From Streptomyces sp. Ag109_O5-1 (GTDB lineage: Bacteria > Actinomycetota > Actinomycetes > Streptomycetales > Streptomycetaceae): a DNA stretch of 64,000 bases. Each line of letters opens with the position of its first letter. The first letter of the stretch is position 1. Under the pieces are notes generated by a model. That model saw only the letters and a program-made list of their open reading frames with translations. It made no database searches and was not told the origin of the DNA. The position numbers were made by a program, and so were the translations under genes. Shown one piece after another: positions 35,955 through 43,917 of this stretch. The stretch covers positions 4,092,001-4,156,000 of the forward strand of contig NZ_RKQF01000001.1 of the NCBI RefSeq assembly GCF_003814875.1. Direction: 5' to 3'.

Positions 35955-36496
35955 CGCGCGGCCTCGGCCTTCTCCTCGAGCTCGTCGAGGAAGCGGTCGA
36001 TCACGCGGCTCTGACGGGCGTGGTCCTCAAGGGACTCACCGACGAGCTTGCCGGCCAGGTCGGTGGCCAGCTGGCCCACGTCCTGACGCAGCGCCTGCGC
36101 GGCGGACTTGCGGTCGGCCTCGATCTGCGCGTGACCGGCGGCGACGATCTCCTCACGCTGCCGCTGGCCCTCGGCGCGCATCTCGGCGATGAGCGTGGCG
36201 CCCTGCTCCTGAGCCTCCTGGCGCAGGCGCGCGGCCTCGTGCCGGGCCTCGGCCAGCTGCGCCTTGTACTGCTCGAGGACGCTCTGGGCCTCGGTCTGGG
36301 CGGCCTCGGCCTTCTCGATACCGCCCTCGATCGCCTCGCGGCGCTGCTCCAGAACCTTGTTGATGTTCGGAAGGAGCTTCTTGGCGAGGAAGCCGAAGAC
36401 GATGACGAAGGCGATCAGGCCGATGACGAGCTCTGGGACCGGCGGGATGAGAGGGTTTTCGGGCTTCTCCGCCGCCAGCTGAACCAAGAGGCTCAT
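35951..36496 (-). CDS. atpF: ATP synthase Fo subunit b
   Basis: A 181-residue peripheral-stalk subunit with one N-terminal transmembrane helix (PELVIGLIAFVIVFGFLAKKLLP) and a long charged coiled coil (EQRREAIEGGIEKAEAAQTEA...). Overlaps atpH. Coupled downstream of atpE with a 37-bp gap. Confidence 0.97.
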   Translation of the reverse strand: MSLLVQLAAEKPENPLIPPVPELVIGLIAFVIVFGFLAKKLLPNINKVLEQRREAIEGGIEKAEAAQTEAQSVLEQYKAQLAEARHEAARLRQEAQEQGATLIAEMRAEGQRQREEIVAAGHAQIEADRKSAAQALRQDVGQLATDLAGKLVGESLEDHARQSRVIDRFLDELEEKAEAAR

Positions 36497-36533
36497 ATCA
36501 GTGCCTTTCGTCTAATGGTGCGCGACGGTCGGG

Positions 36534-36782
36534 TCAGGAGGTCGGGTAGACGAACGGCATGACCAGACCGATCAGGGCGAGCGCCTCACAGAAGGCGAAG
36601 CCGAGGATCTGGTTGGCGCGGATCAGGCCGGCCGCCTCGGGCTGGCGGGCGAGGGCCTGGGTGCCGTTACCGAAGATGATGCCGACGCCGACGCCCGGGC
36701 CGATCGCCGCGAGGCCGTAACCGATGGAACCGAGGTTGCCGATGACCGTGGCGCCGGCGGCAAGGGTCTGGAGAGCGGACAT
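36534..36782 (-). CDS. atpE: ATP synthase Fo subunit c
   Basis: An 82-residue proteolipid with two transmembrane helices; the ion-binding carboxylate is the Glu of GFAFCEALALIGL, and the polar loop is ARQPEA. It starts MSALQTLAAGATVIGNL at ATG 36782; the 18-codon upstream extension is not part of the family. The Gly-rich helix GSIGYGLAAIGPGVGVGIIFG builds the c-ring. Confidence 0.97.
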   Translation of the reverse strand: MSALQTLAAGATVIGNLGSIGYGLAAIGPGVGVGIIFGNGTQALARQPEAAGLIRANQILGFAFCEALALIGLVMPFVYPTS

Positions 36783-36858
36783 GCCGGTTCTTCCTTCTCT
36801 TTCAATGACCGGTGGGGGTTGGCCACCGGATGTCATGGGTGGTGGGACGGGTTGGCGC

Positions 36859-37680
36859 TCAGTGGGACTCGGCGAGCGCGCCCTGAATGAAGCTGCAGGT
36901 CAGCAGTACGAAGACATAGGCCTGGACAGCCTGGATGAAGAGCTCGAAGGCCGTCATCACGAGAACCATCACGAACGACACGGCGGAGTAGGCGATACCG
37001 ATGCCGTTCAGCATGTACCAGCTGGCGATCGTGAAGAGCAGCAGCAGGGTGTGGCCGGCGAACATGTTCGCGAAGAGTCGGACGGCGTGGGTGAAGGGCC
37101 GCACGAGCAGGTTCGAGAAGAGCTCGATCGTCATCGACAGCGGGAGGACCGCGCCGAGCGACTTGTCATAGCCGGTGAAGTTCTTGAAGGCGCCGACGAA
37201 GCCGTGGCGCTTGAAGGTCAGCGAGACCCACAGGATGTAGACGATGGCGGCCAGGGCGACGGGGTACGAGATGATCGCGGTGACCGGGAACTGAGCGACC
37301 GGGATGATCGACCAGAGGTTCATCATCCAGACGAAGAAGAACAGCGAGACGACGAGCGGGACGTACTTCTCGCCTTCCTTCTTGCCGATGGTCTCGTAGA
37401 CGACACCGCGCCGGACGAAGTCGTAGCCGGCCTCGGCGACCATCTGGAGCTTGCCCGGGACGACCTTCGGACGGGCGAAGGCGGCCCAGAAGACGGCCAC
37501 GATGATGATCGACCCGAGCAGCGCCAGCAGCATCGTCTTGTTGAAGTACACGTTGCTGTTCGCGTCGCCGAAGATCGGCTCGAACAGGAACGAGTGCAGG
37601 CCCGGAGCCGGGAAGCCGCACCCGCTGAACAGGTGACAGCTCGTGTCGAAAGCGAGCGTCTGCGTCGGGTCAGCACTCAC
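36859..37680 (-). CDS. atpB: ATP synthase Fo subunit a
   Basis: A 273-residue membrane subunit that forms the proton half-channels. The essential Arg lies in TIELFSNLLVRPFTHAVRLFANMFAGH. About five to six transmembrane helices. I chose the GTG at 37680 because AAGGAG lies 6 nt upstream and homologues begin (M)SADPTQTLAF; ATGs at 37695 and 37740 lack ribosome sites. Follows atpI by 225 bp. Confidence 0.96.
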   Translation of the reverse strand: MSADPTQTLAFDTSCHLFSGCGFPAPGLHSFLFEPIFGDANSNVYFNKTMLLALLGSIIIVAVFWAAFARPKVVPGKLQMVAEAGYDFVRRGVVYETIGKKEGEKYVPLVVSLFFFVWMMNLWSIIPVAQFPVTAIISYPVALAAIVYILWVSLTFKRHGFVGAFKNFTGYDKSLGAVLPLSMTIELFSNLLVRPFTHAVRLFANMFAGHTLLLLFTIASWYMLNGIGIAYSAVSFVMVLVMTAFELFIQAVQAYVFVLLTCSFIQGALAESH

Positions 37681-37905
37681 CGCGGGCTCCTTCATCGTGG
37701 CGCATGGATACGGCAACCTCGTTGTGTCGGCGCGGCGCATGGCCGCGGTTCGGCACGGGACTGGTGTTACGGATGTGGGGGCGGCTGAGGGGCATCTCGC
37801 CTCGCGATTGAACAGGCGTCAGCTCAGATGCCCGCGCCCGCGATGCCGCAGTTGGCACCGGACGATAGCAGGATCTCTCGTACGCCTTTATCCCGCCCCT
37901 ACCCC

Positions 37906-38337
37906 TCACGACGAATGCCCGGACTTCTCGGCCTTGTCGGTCTTGTCGGGTTCGACATAGAGGATCTTGGCCTTCATGTGGGCACGGGTCTGCGCGGCGA
38001 TCCACGTGAGCGTGGCGACCACGAGCGCGATGGCGAAGGCCCGGGGGTTGAACAGCGTCGTGTTCTTGAACAGGGCCATGAAGATGAACAGCAGCAGAAG
38101 CTGGGCCGCGTAGAGCATCAGGCCCATCATCTGGAAGAGCTGCGGCATGGATTTGGCCGTGCGCTGCAGAACGTAGAGACCGATCCCCATGAAGAGGATC
38201 ACGATCACCGTCCCGACGACCGCCCCGATCGCCCCCTTGCCGCCCGCGACCACCCCGCTGATGACAGCGGCGAGTACGCCGACGGCGGCCGTGGGTACGG
38301 CGGCCTGGGCCAGGATCCGGGCGTCATTGGACGGCAT
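37906..38337 (-). CDS. atpI: AtpI-like membrane protein
   Basis: A 143-residue hydrophobic protein with four transmembrane helices (VGVLAAVISGVVAGGKGAIGAVVGTVIVILFMGIGL and later pairs) at the head of the atp operon. AtpI proteins assist c-ring assembly or Mg2+ supply to the synthase. The acidic, Lys-rich tail is DKTDKAEKSGHSS. The 225-bp gap to atpB carries no gene. Confidence 0.92.
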   Translation of the reverse strand: MPSNDARILAQAAVPTAAVGVLAAVISGVVAGGKGAIGAVVGTVIVILFMGIGLYVLQRTAKSMPQLFQMMGLMLYAAQLLLLFIFMALFKNTTLFNPRAFAIALVVATLTWIAAQTRAHMKAKILYVEPDKTDKAEKSGHSS

Positions 38338-38589
38338 GGCGGCAACTCCGCTTTCGCAGGGGGCAGGGTGTCGTCATGGACGAGCGTAGTCCCGGTCGGA
38401 GGGGCGAAAAGCTCACGCCGACCTCACGCCGATGGACCATCGCACTGGGGTCCTTCGACTCTCTCCCGGGTTCTCGTGAACCGTATCACAAACTATTTGA
38501 TGAGGTCTTTACCTGGTAGGTGTGCCAGCTGTCACACATGAGAGTGAACCTGCCCGTCCGAGCAAAAACCGAGCCGTTGTGTCTGGTAT

Positions 38590-38609
38590 TGGGGGGCTTT
38601 GCTCCCCCA
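38590..38609 (-). terminator. Small hairpin upstream of atpI / downstream of wecA
   Basis: TGGGGG (38590-38595) pairs with CCCCCA (38604-38609) in the 312-bp spacer between the WecA-like gene and atpI. The spacer also holds the AT-richer segment 38480-38512 (TATCACAAACTATTTGATGAGG), the likely atp promoter area. I could not settle on -35/-10 boxes. No gene seen in the spacer. Confidence 0.4.
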
Positions 38610-38649
38610 CGAGTTGGCAATGCTCTAGTCAGATTCTTACCTTGGCGGG

Positions 38650-40014
38650 TCAGCGTGAGGACCCGGAAGTGCGCCGGTCCAGGAAGCGCGAACGGGGGCC
38701 GATGGCGGTCGCGCCATTGACCGGGGGCGCTCCCGCGGTGATCGGAGAGCGGTGCCCGACGGGCTCCTCCTCGCACTCCGGCTCCTCGCCGGCCACAGGC
38801 GTCTGCGGGGTTGCGGCGCCCGGCGCCTCGGCGGCCCGGGCGGCCCGGCGGCGCCGGTAGCGGGGCGGCACGAAGGCCTCCGCCCAGCGCGGGGTACGCG
38901 GTGTGAACCGCGGCAGCAGAAGCAGGACCAGGCCGATCGCACTGAGGAACACCACACCGAGCACGATCCACATGGACGCGGAGTTCACCGAGTAGGCCAG
39001 CGCGCCGAAGGCGATCAGCGCCGACCAGAAGTACATGATCAGCACGGCCCGGCTGTGCGAGTGGCCGATCTCCAGGAGCCGGTGGTGCAGATGCCCCCGG
39101 TCCGCCGCGAACGGCGACTGGCCGCGCCAGGTGCGCCGGACGATGGCCAGGACCAGGTCGGCGGCCGGCACCGCGATGATCGTCAGGGGCAGCAGCAGCG
39201 GGATGTAGACCGGCACCGTCTGGTGGACCGCCGCCTTCTCGGAGCCGGCGTACAGGTTCAGCGCGTCCGGGTCGACCTGACCGGTGATGGAGATCGCGCC
39301 CGCGGCCAGCACCAGCCCGATCAGCATCGAGCCCGAGTCGCCCATGAAGATCCGCGCCGGATGCATGTTGTGCGGCAGGAAGCCCAGGCACATGCCCATC
39401 AGGATCGCCGCGAACAGCGTGGCCGGGGCGGCGGCCTCGATGCCGTACGAGTACCAGATGCGGTAGGCGTACAGGAAGAACGCGGTCGCCGCGATGCACA
39501 CCATGCCGGAGGCCAGGCCGTCGAGGCCGTCGACGAAGTTCACCGCGTTGATCGTGATGACGACCAGGGCGACCGTCAGCAATGTGCCCTGCCACGGGGT
39601 CAGGGCCACATTGCCGACGCCCGGGATGGGCAGCCACAGGATCGTCAGACCCTGCATGACCATGACGCCCGCGGCGATCATCTGACCGCCCAGCTTGATC
39701 AGCGCGTCGATCTCGAACTTGTCGTCGAGCACACCGATCAGCCAGATCAGCGCGGCGCCGGAGAGCAGCGCCCGCGGCTCGTTCGACTTCTCGAAGACCT
39801 CGTTGAGGTTGGTCAGGTGGTCGGCGACCAGCAGACCCGCGCACAGGCCGAAGAACATCGCGATCCCGCCGAGCCGCGGAGTCGGTTCCCGGTGCACGTC
39901 ACGGGCCCTGATCTCCGGCATGGCCCCGGCCACGATCGCGAACTTCCGTACCGGCCCTGTCAGCAGGTACGTCACCGCGGCCGTGATGCAGAGCGTCAGC
40001 AGGTATTCACGCAC
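38650..40014 (-). CDS. MraY/WecA-family undecaprenyl-phosphate sugar-1-phosphate transferase
   Basis: A 454-residue polytopic membrane enzyme with 10-11 helices that links a UDP-HexNAc-derived sugar phosphate to undecaprenyl phosphate. Motifs: RDVHREPTPRLGGIAMFFG, NAVNFVDGLDGLASG (the catalytic Asp cluster) and GHLHHRLLEIGHSH. The last ~90 residues are a cytoplasmic Arg/Pro/Ala-rich tail. Probably initiates a wall glycopolymer or teichoic-type polymer (WecA/TagO role). I prefer the GTG at 40014 (VREYLLTL); a GTG at 40026 is the alternative. Downstream of the SHMT-like gene on the same strand. Confidence 0.9.
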   Translation of the reverse strand: MREYLLTLCITAAVTYLLTGPVRKFAIVAGAMPEIRARDVHREPTPRLGGIAMFFGLCAGLLVADHLTNLNEVFEKSNEPRALLSGAALIWLIGVLDDKFEIDALIKLGGQMIAAGVMVMQGLTILWLPIPGVGNVALTPWQGTLLTVALVVITINAVNFVDGLDGLASGMVCIAATAFFLYAYRIWYSYGIEAAAPATLFAAILMGMCLGFLPHNMHPARIFMGDSGSMLIGLVLAAGAISITGQVDPDALNLYAGSEKAAVHQTVPVYIPLLLPLTIIAVPAADLVLAIVRRTWRGQSPFAADRGHLHHRLLEIGHSHSRAVLIMYFWSALIAFGALAYSVNSASMWIVLGVVFLSAIGLVLLLLPRFTPRTPRWAEAFVPPRYRRRRAARAAEAPGAATPQTPVAGEEPECEEEPVGHRSPITAGAPPVNGATAIGPRSRFLDRRTSGSSR

Positions 40015-40163
40015 AGGCTTCCCCACAGGTCTCGCTGGCCATCACAGCCCCACACCCTAGCGAGGGACGCATATGTATGGGGACTTCCGGGTAGCGACGA
40101 TGGTTGCACGTGTGGCTGTGAACCGTGCGCACAACGGGTGTACGACGCTGCGCCTACCCCGTC

Positions 40164-41408
40164 TCACCCGGGATACGGCGGAAATCTACCTGTGAGCTCA
40201 CGCACCTCGTCACGCACCCTCCCCGCTTCCGTGTCACCGCGCACCGCGCCCCCCAGCAGGGCCGCGATCCGGGGCATCTCCTCCTGCCCCATGCCCTGCG
40301 TGGTCACGGCGGCGGTGCCCAGGCGCAGCCCCCGCGCGTCCGCGTGCGGCAGGGCGCAGCAGTCGAGGACGATGCCGGCCGCCGCCAGCCGCCCACGGGC
40401 GGAGCGGCCGTCGACGCCGAGCGGGGCGGTGTCCACGGTGATCAGGTGCGTGTCCGTGCCGCCGGTGGTGACCACCAGCCCCTCGTCGGCCAGCGCCGCC
40501 GCGAGCACCTTGGCATTGGCGACCACCTGATGGGCGTACGCGGTGAACGCCGGTGTTGCCGCCTCCCCGAACGCGACCGCCTTGGCGGCGATGCTGTGCA
40601 TCTGTGCGCCGCCCTGGGTGAACGGGAACACGGCCCGGTCGAGCCGCTCGGCCAGCTCCGGCGACCCGCACAGGAGCATCCCGCCGCGCGGCCCGCGCAG
40701 CACCTTGTGCGTGGTCGCGCACACGACATCGGCGTACGGCACGGGGTTCGGCGCCGCTCCCCCGGCGACCAGCCCGATGGGATGCGCCGCGTCGGCGATC
40801 AGATAGGCGCCGACCTCGTCGGCGACCTCGCGGAAGTACGCGTAGTCGATGTGGCGCGGATAGGCGATGGAGCCGCACACGATCGCCTTGGGCCGGTGGC
40901 TGCGGGCCAGCGCCCGCACCTGGTCGTAGTCGATGAGCCCGCTCTCCGCGTCGACGCCGTACCCGACGAAGTCGAACCAGCGGCCGGAGAAGTTGGCCGG
41001 CGAACCGTGCGTGAGATGGCCGCCGTAGGGCAGCCCCAGAGCGAGAACGGTGTCTCCGGGGCGCAGCAGGGCGGCATAGGCGGCCAGAACGGCGGACGAC
41101 CCGGAATGGGACTGCACATTGGCGTGCGCGGCGCCGAACAGGGCCTTGGCGCGGTCGACGGCGAGCCGCTCGGCGACGTCGACGATCTCGCAGCCGCCGT
41201 GGTGCCGGGCGCCCGGGTAGCCCTCGGCGTACTTGTTGGCGAGCGGCGAGCCGAGGGCGGCCAGCACGGCCCGGGAGGTGAAGTTCTCGGCGGCGATGAG
41301 CTGGAGCGAGTTCGACTGCCGGGCCAGCTCGCCAAGGAGGATCTCGGCCAGCTCCGGATCCTGCCGCCGCAGCAGATCGGTCTCATCGAGGGTAGGGATG
41401 ACCGACAT
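40164..41408 (-). CDS. Serine hydroxymethyltransferase, divergent paralogue
   Basis: A 414-residue fold-type I PLP enzyme. Lys235 in ATTHKVLRGPRGG is the Schiff-base lysine and the Asp of LIADAAHP binds the pyridine nitrogen. Compared with typical GlyA, YPGARHHGGCE replaces the usual YPGKRYYGGCE (both Tyr become His), THKV replaces THKT and AHPIGL replaces AHVAGL. These changes line the active site, so a different aldehyde donor/acceptor or reaction is possible. Full length, cytosolic. It sits between the LMW-phosphatase-like and WecA-like genes. A housekeeping glyA would be elsewhere. Confidence 0.85.
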   Translation of the reverse strand: MSVIPTLDETDLLRRQDPELAEILLGELARQSNSLQLIAAENFTSRAVLAALGSPLANKYAEGYPGARHHGGCEIVDVAERLAVDRAKALFGAAHANVQSHSGSSAVLAAYAALLRPGDTVLALGLPYGGHLTHGSPANFSGRWFDFVGYGVDAESGLIDYDQVRALARSHRPKAIVCGSIAYPRHIDYAYFREVADEVGAYLIADAAHPIGLVAGGAAPNPVPYADVVCATTHKVLRGPRGGMLLCGSPELAERLDRAVFPFTQGGAQMHSIAAKAVAFGEAATPAFTAYAHQVVANAKVLAAALADEGLVVTTGGTDTHLITVDTAPLGVDGRSARGRLAAAGIVLDCCALPHADARGLRLGTAAVTTQGMGQEEMPRIAALLGGAVRGDTEAGRVRDEVRELTGRFPPYPG

Positions 41409-41561
41409 GGCGGGCTCCGGGCGGTCGACGGTGACGTACGACCAATGTAGGCCGGGTATGGGGTGGACGCGCGGTTTGTGCGTATGACCGTGGTGCCGGT
41501 GGTTTCGCTACCGGAGGGGTGATTGCGAAGAGTCGCGCGGCTTCGGGTGCGTGGGGGTTGC

Positions 41562-41606
41562 TCGCGCCCACGCGGCGGTAGCCGCACATCGGCACAGCCC
41601 CGCGCC
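41562..41606 (-). repeat. Dispersed repeat family A, copy 2
   Basis: This is nearly the reverse complement of 329-374 (shared core CGCGGCGGTAGCCGCACATC). It fills most of the 226-bp spacer between the phosphatase-like gene and the SHMT gene, followed by the palindromic segment CCCCGCGCCCCTTACGGGG. No gene in the spacer. Confidence 0.7.
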
Positions 41607-41634
41607 CCTTACGGGGCTGCCTGCGCCTACGGGG

Positions 41635-42318
41635 CTACATCCGCGCCGGGACCCCGGTCAGCGCCGTGACCACCGGGTCCAGGGCCTCGTGTATCTCGTC
41701 CCCGATCGACCGGAAGAACGGCAGCGGGGCCCCGTACGGGTCGTACACCTCGTCCGCCTCCGCCGTCGGGGCCAGCAGCCACCCGCGTAGCGCGGCGGCC
41801 GCACGGACCAGCGCGCGCGCCCGGACAACCACGCCGTCCGTCACCGGCGGCAGCGTCGCCGGGTCGATCGCACGGACCAGGCGGGTGAACTCCTTCAGCG
41901 TGAAGGTGCGCAGGCCGGCCGAGTGGCCCATGGAGATGACCTGGGCGCGGTGGTCACGGGTGGCCGTCAGGACCAGGTCGGCGCGGATGACGTGCTCGTC
42001 GAGCAGTTCGCGGCCCACGAAGCCGGAGGCGTCCGCGCCGAAGTCGGCCAGCACGGCCTCCGCGTTGGCCTCCATGGGCGCGCCCTCATGGCCCCAGGTC
42101 CCCGCGCTCTCCACGATCAGCCCGCCGCCCAGGAACGTACCGAGCCGGTCCGTCACGAGATGGCGGTTCAGCCGCTCGGTGATCGGCGAGCGGCACACGT
42201 TGCCAGTGCTGACGTGGAGGATGCGGAAACTGTCGCGCGGCAGCCCCACGAAGGTCGTCGTGATCTCCGCCGCGCGCTCCCCGTTGCCTATGCCACGCCC
42301 CGCGTCAGGGGCTGTCAA
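41635..42318 (-). CDS. Low-molecular-weight protein-tyrosine-phosphatase-like protein lacking the nucleophile Cys
   Basis: A 227-residue cytosolic protein of the LMW-PTP/arsenate-reductase fold. The P-loop reads HVSTGNVCRSPITERL (about residues 35-50). In active enzymes the loop is VCxGNxCRS, and the first Cys is the nucleophile; here it is Ser, while the second Cys and the Arg remain. The general-acid region VVRARALVRAAAAL...EVYDPYGAP retains a DP(Y/W) motif. It may be a phosphotyrosine-binding pseudophosphatase. An N-terminal ~30-residue extension precedes the domain. Overlaps the Sua5-type gene by 4 bp, so the two are co-translated. Confidence 0.85.
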   Translation of the reverse strand: MTAPDAGRGIGNGERAAEITTTFVGLPRDSFRILHVSTGNVCRSPITERLNRHLVTDRLGTFLGGGLIVESAGTWGHEGAPMEANAEAVLADFGADASGFVGRELLDEHVIRADLVLTATRDHRAQVISMGHSAGLRTFTLKEFTRLVRAIDPATLPPVTDGVVVRARALVRAAAALRGWLLAPTAEADEVYDPYGAPLPFFRSIGDEIHEALDPVVTALTGVPARM

Positions 42319-42962
42319 TTCGCCACCTCGAGGTCGGGTACGACCTTCCGCAGCTCCTCCGCCGAGAGCGCGCCGGCGCGCAGCAGCAGCGGCACCTCAC
42401 GGGTGACGTCGACGATCGACGAGGGGATGTTGCCCGGGGTCGGACCGCCGTCGAGGTACACGGAGACGGAGTCGCCGAGCATCTGCTGGGCGGCGTCGCA
42501 GTCCTCGGGCGCCGGGTGGCCGGTCAGGTTGGCGGAGGAGACGGCCATCGGGCCGACCTCGGTGAGCAGTTCGATGGCGACCGGGTGCAGTGGCATGCGC
42601 ACGGCGACCGTGCCCCGGGTGTCGCCCAGGTCCCACTGCAGGGACGGCTGGTGCTTGGCGACCAGCGTGAGCGCGCCCGGCCAGAACGCGTCGACCAGCT
42701 CCCAGGCCAGCTCGGAGAAGTCGGTGACGAGACCGTGGAGCGTGTTCGGGGACCCGATCAGCACGGGGGTGGGCATGTTGCGGCCCCGGCCCTTGGCGTC
42801 GAGCAGGTCGGAGACCGCCTCCGAGGTGAACGCGTCGGCGCCGATGCCGTACACCGTGTCGGTCGGCAGCACCACCAGTTCGCCCCGGCGGACGGCCGAC
42901 GCGGCCTCGCGCAGACCCGTCGCGCGGTCGGTCGCGTCATTGGTGTCGTATCGCCGTGCCAT
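42315..42962 (-). CDS. L-threonylcarbamoyladenylate synthase (Sua5/YwlC/TsaC family)
   Basis: A 215-residue enzyme making threonylcarbamoyl-AMP from Thr, bicarbonate and ATP for t6A modification of ANN-decoding tRNAs. VVLPTDTVYGIGADAF and the KGRGRNMPTPVLIGS (KxR) motif are diagnostic; SANLTGHPAP is the nucleotide-binding SANxSG motif. Shorter than yeast Sua5 because the C-terminal domain is absent. Positioned after prfA-prmC, a classical arrangement, with a small palindrome in the spacer. Confidence 0.95.
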   Translation of the reverse strand: MARRYDTNDATDRATGLREAASAVRRGELVVLPTDTVYGIGADAFTSEAVSDLLDAKGRGRNMPTPVLIGSPNTLHGLVTDFSELAWELVDAFWPGALTLVAKHQPSLQWDLGDTRGTVAVRMPLHPVAIELLTEVGPMAVSSANLTGHPAPEDCDAAQQMLGDSVSVYLDGGPTPGNIPSSIVDVTREVPLLLRAGALSAEELRKVVPDLEVAN

Positions 42963-42985
42963 GTCTAGCGGGCCTCCTCGTACAC

Positions 42986-43001
42986 GAAGTACACGTACTT
43001 C
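42986..43001. repeat. Palindrome between prmC and the Sua5-type gene
   Basis: GAAGTAC and GTACTTC (perfect 7-bp arms, 2-nt spacer) are followed by two direct copies of TTCCGGGACT. Together they fill most of the 79-bp spacer inside the prfA-prmC-sua5 unit. Possibly a regulator site or mRNA structure; role unknown. Confidence 0.4.
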
Positions 43002-43041
43002 CGGGACTCCCGGAGCTTCCGGGACTGAGTCTGGGGGGTGC

Positions 43042-43887
43042 TCACGGCAGCGCCTTGCGGGCGGTCGCGAAGCGGGGTCGCCTGTTGAGGTCCGGGTGGT
43101 CGGCCGCGTCGGCCCAGCCCCGCTCCTCGGTGAAGATCCACGGCACCTGGCCGCCCTGGGTGTCGGCGTGCTCGATGACGACGACGCCGCCGGGACGCAG
43201 CAGCCGGTGCGCGGTGCGTTCGATGCCCCGGATCAGGTCGAGGCCGTCCTCGCCGGAGAACAGGGCCAGCTCCGGGTCGTAGTCGCGGGCCTCGGGGGCG
43301 ACGTACTCCCACTCGGTGAGCGGGATGTAGGGCGGGTTGGAGATGACCAGGTCGACATGGCCGTCGAGGTCGTGGAAGGCGTCCAGGGCGTCTCCCTGGC
43401 GCAGGTCGACCCTGGAGCCCGCCATGTTCTTGCGGGTCCACTGGAGCGCCTCCTCGGACAGCTCCACGGCGTGCACACGCGAACGCGGGACCTCCTGGGC
43501 GAGGGCCAGCGCGATGGCGCCGGAGCCGGTGCACAGGTCGACGATGCACGGCTCGACGACGTCCATGGCGCGCACGGCGTCTATGGCCCAGCCGACCACC
43601 GACTCGGTCTCCGGCCGGGGCACGAACACGCCGGGCCCCACCTGGAGTTCGAGGTAGCGGAAGTACGCCCGCCCGGTGATGTGCTGGAGCGGCTCGCGCT
43701 GCTCCCGCCGGGCGATGACCTCCCAGTAGCGGGCGTCGAAGTCGGAGTCCTTCACGGAGTGCAGCGCGCCCCGCTTCACGCCGTGCACGAACGCGGCGAG
43801 CTCCTCCGCGTCGTTGCGCGGCGAGGGCACGCCGGCGTCGGCCAGCCGCTGGGCGGCCTGGGCCACCTCGGCGAGCAGCAGGTTCAC
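43042..43887 (-). CDS. prmC: Release factor N5-glutamine methyltransferase
   Basis: A 281-residue SAM-dependent enzyme that methylates the Gln of the GGQ motif in RF1 and RF2. Methyltransferase motif I is VDLCTGSGAIALALA, and the catalytic substrate-binding motif is SNPPYIPLTEWEYV. The N-terminal helical domain (VAQAAQRLADAGVPSPRNDAEELAAFV) recognises the release factor. It lies directly downstream of prfA, encoding its substrate, with a 30-bp gap. Confidence 0.96.
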   Translation of the reverse strand: MNLLLAEVAQAAQRLADAGVPSPRNDAEELAAFVHGVKRGALHSVKDSDFDARYWEVIARREQREPLQHITGRAYFRYLELQVGPGVFVPRPETESVVGWAIDAVRAMDVVEPCIVDLCTGSGAIALALAQEVPRSRVHAVELSEEALQWTRKNMAGSRVDLRQGDALDAFHDLDGHVDLVISNPPYIPLTEWEYVAPEARDYDPELALFSGEDGLDLIRGIERTAHRLLRPGGVVVIEHADTQGGQVPWIFTEERGWADAADHPDLNRRPRFATARKALP

Positions 43888-43917
43888 GCTGGTCCTCCGT
43901 GTAGTAACTCGTACCTC

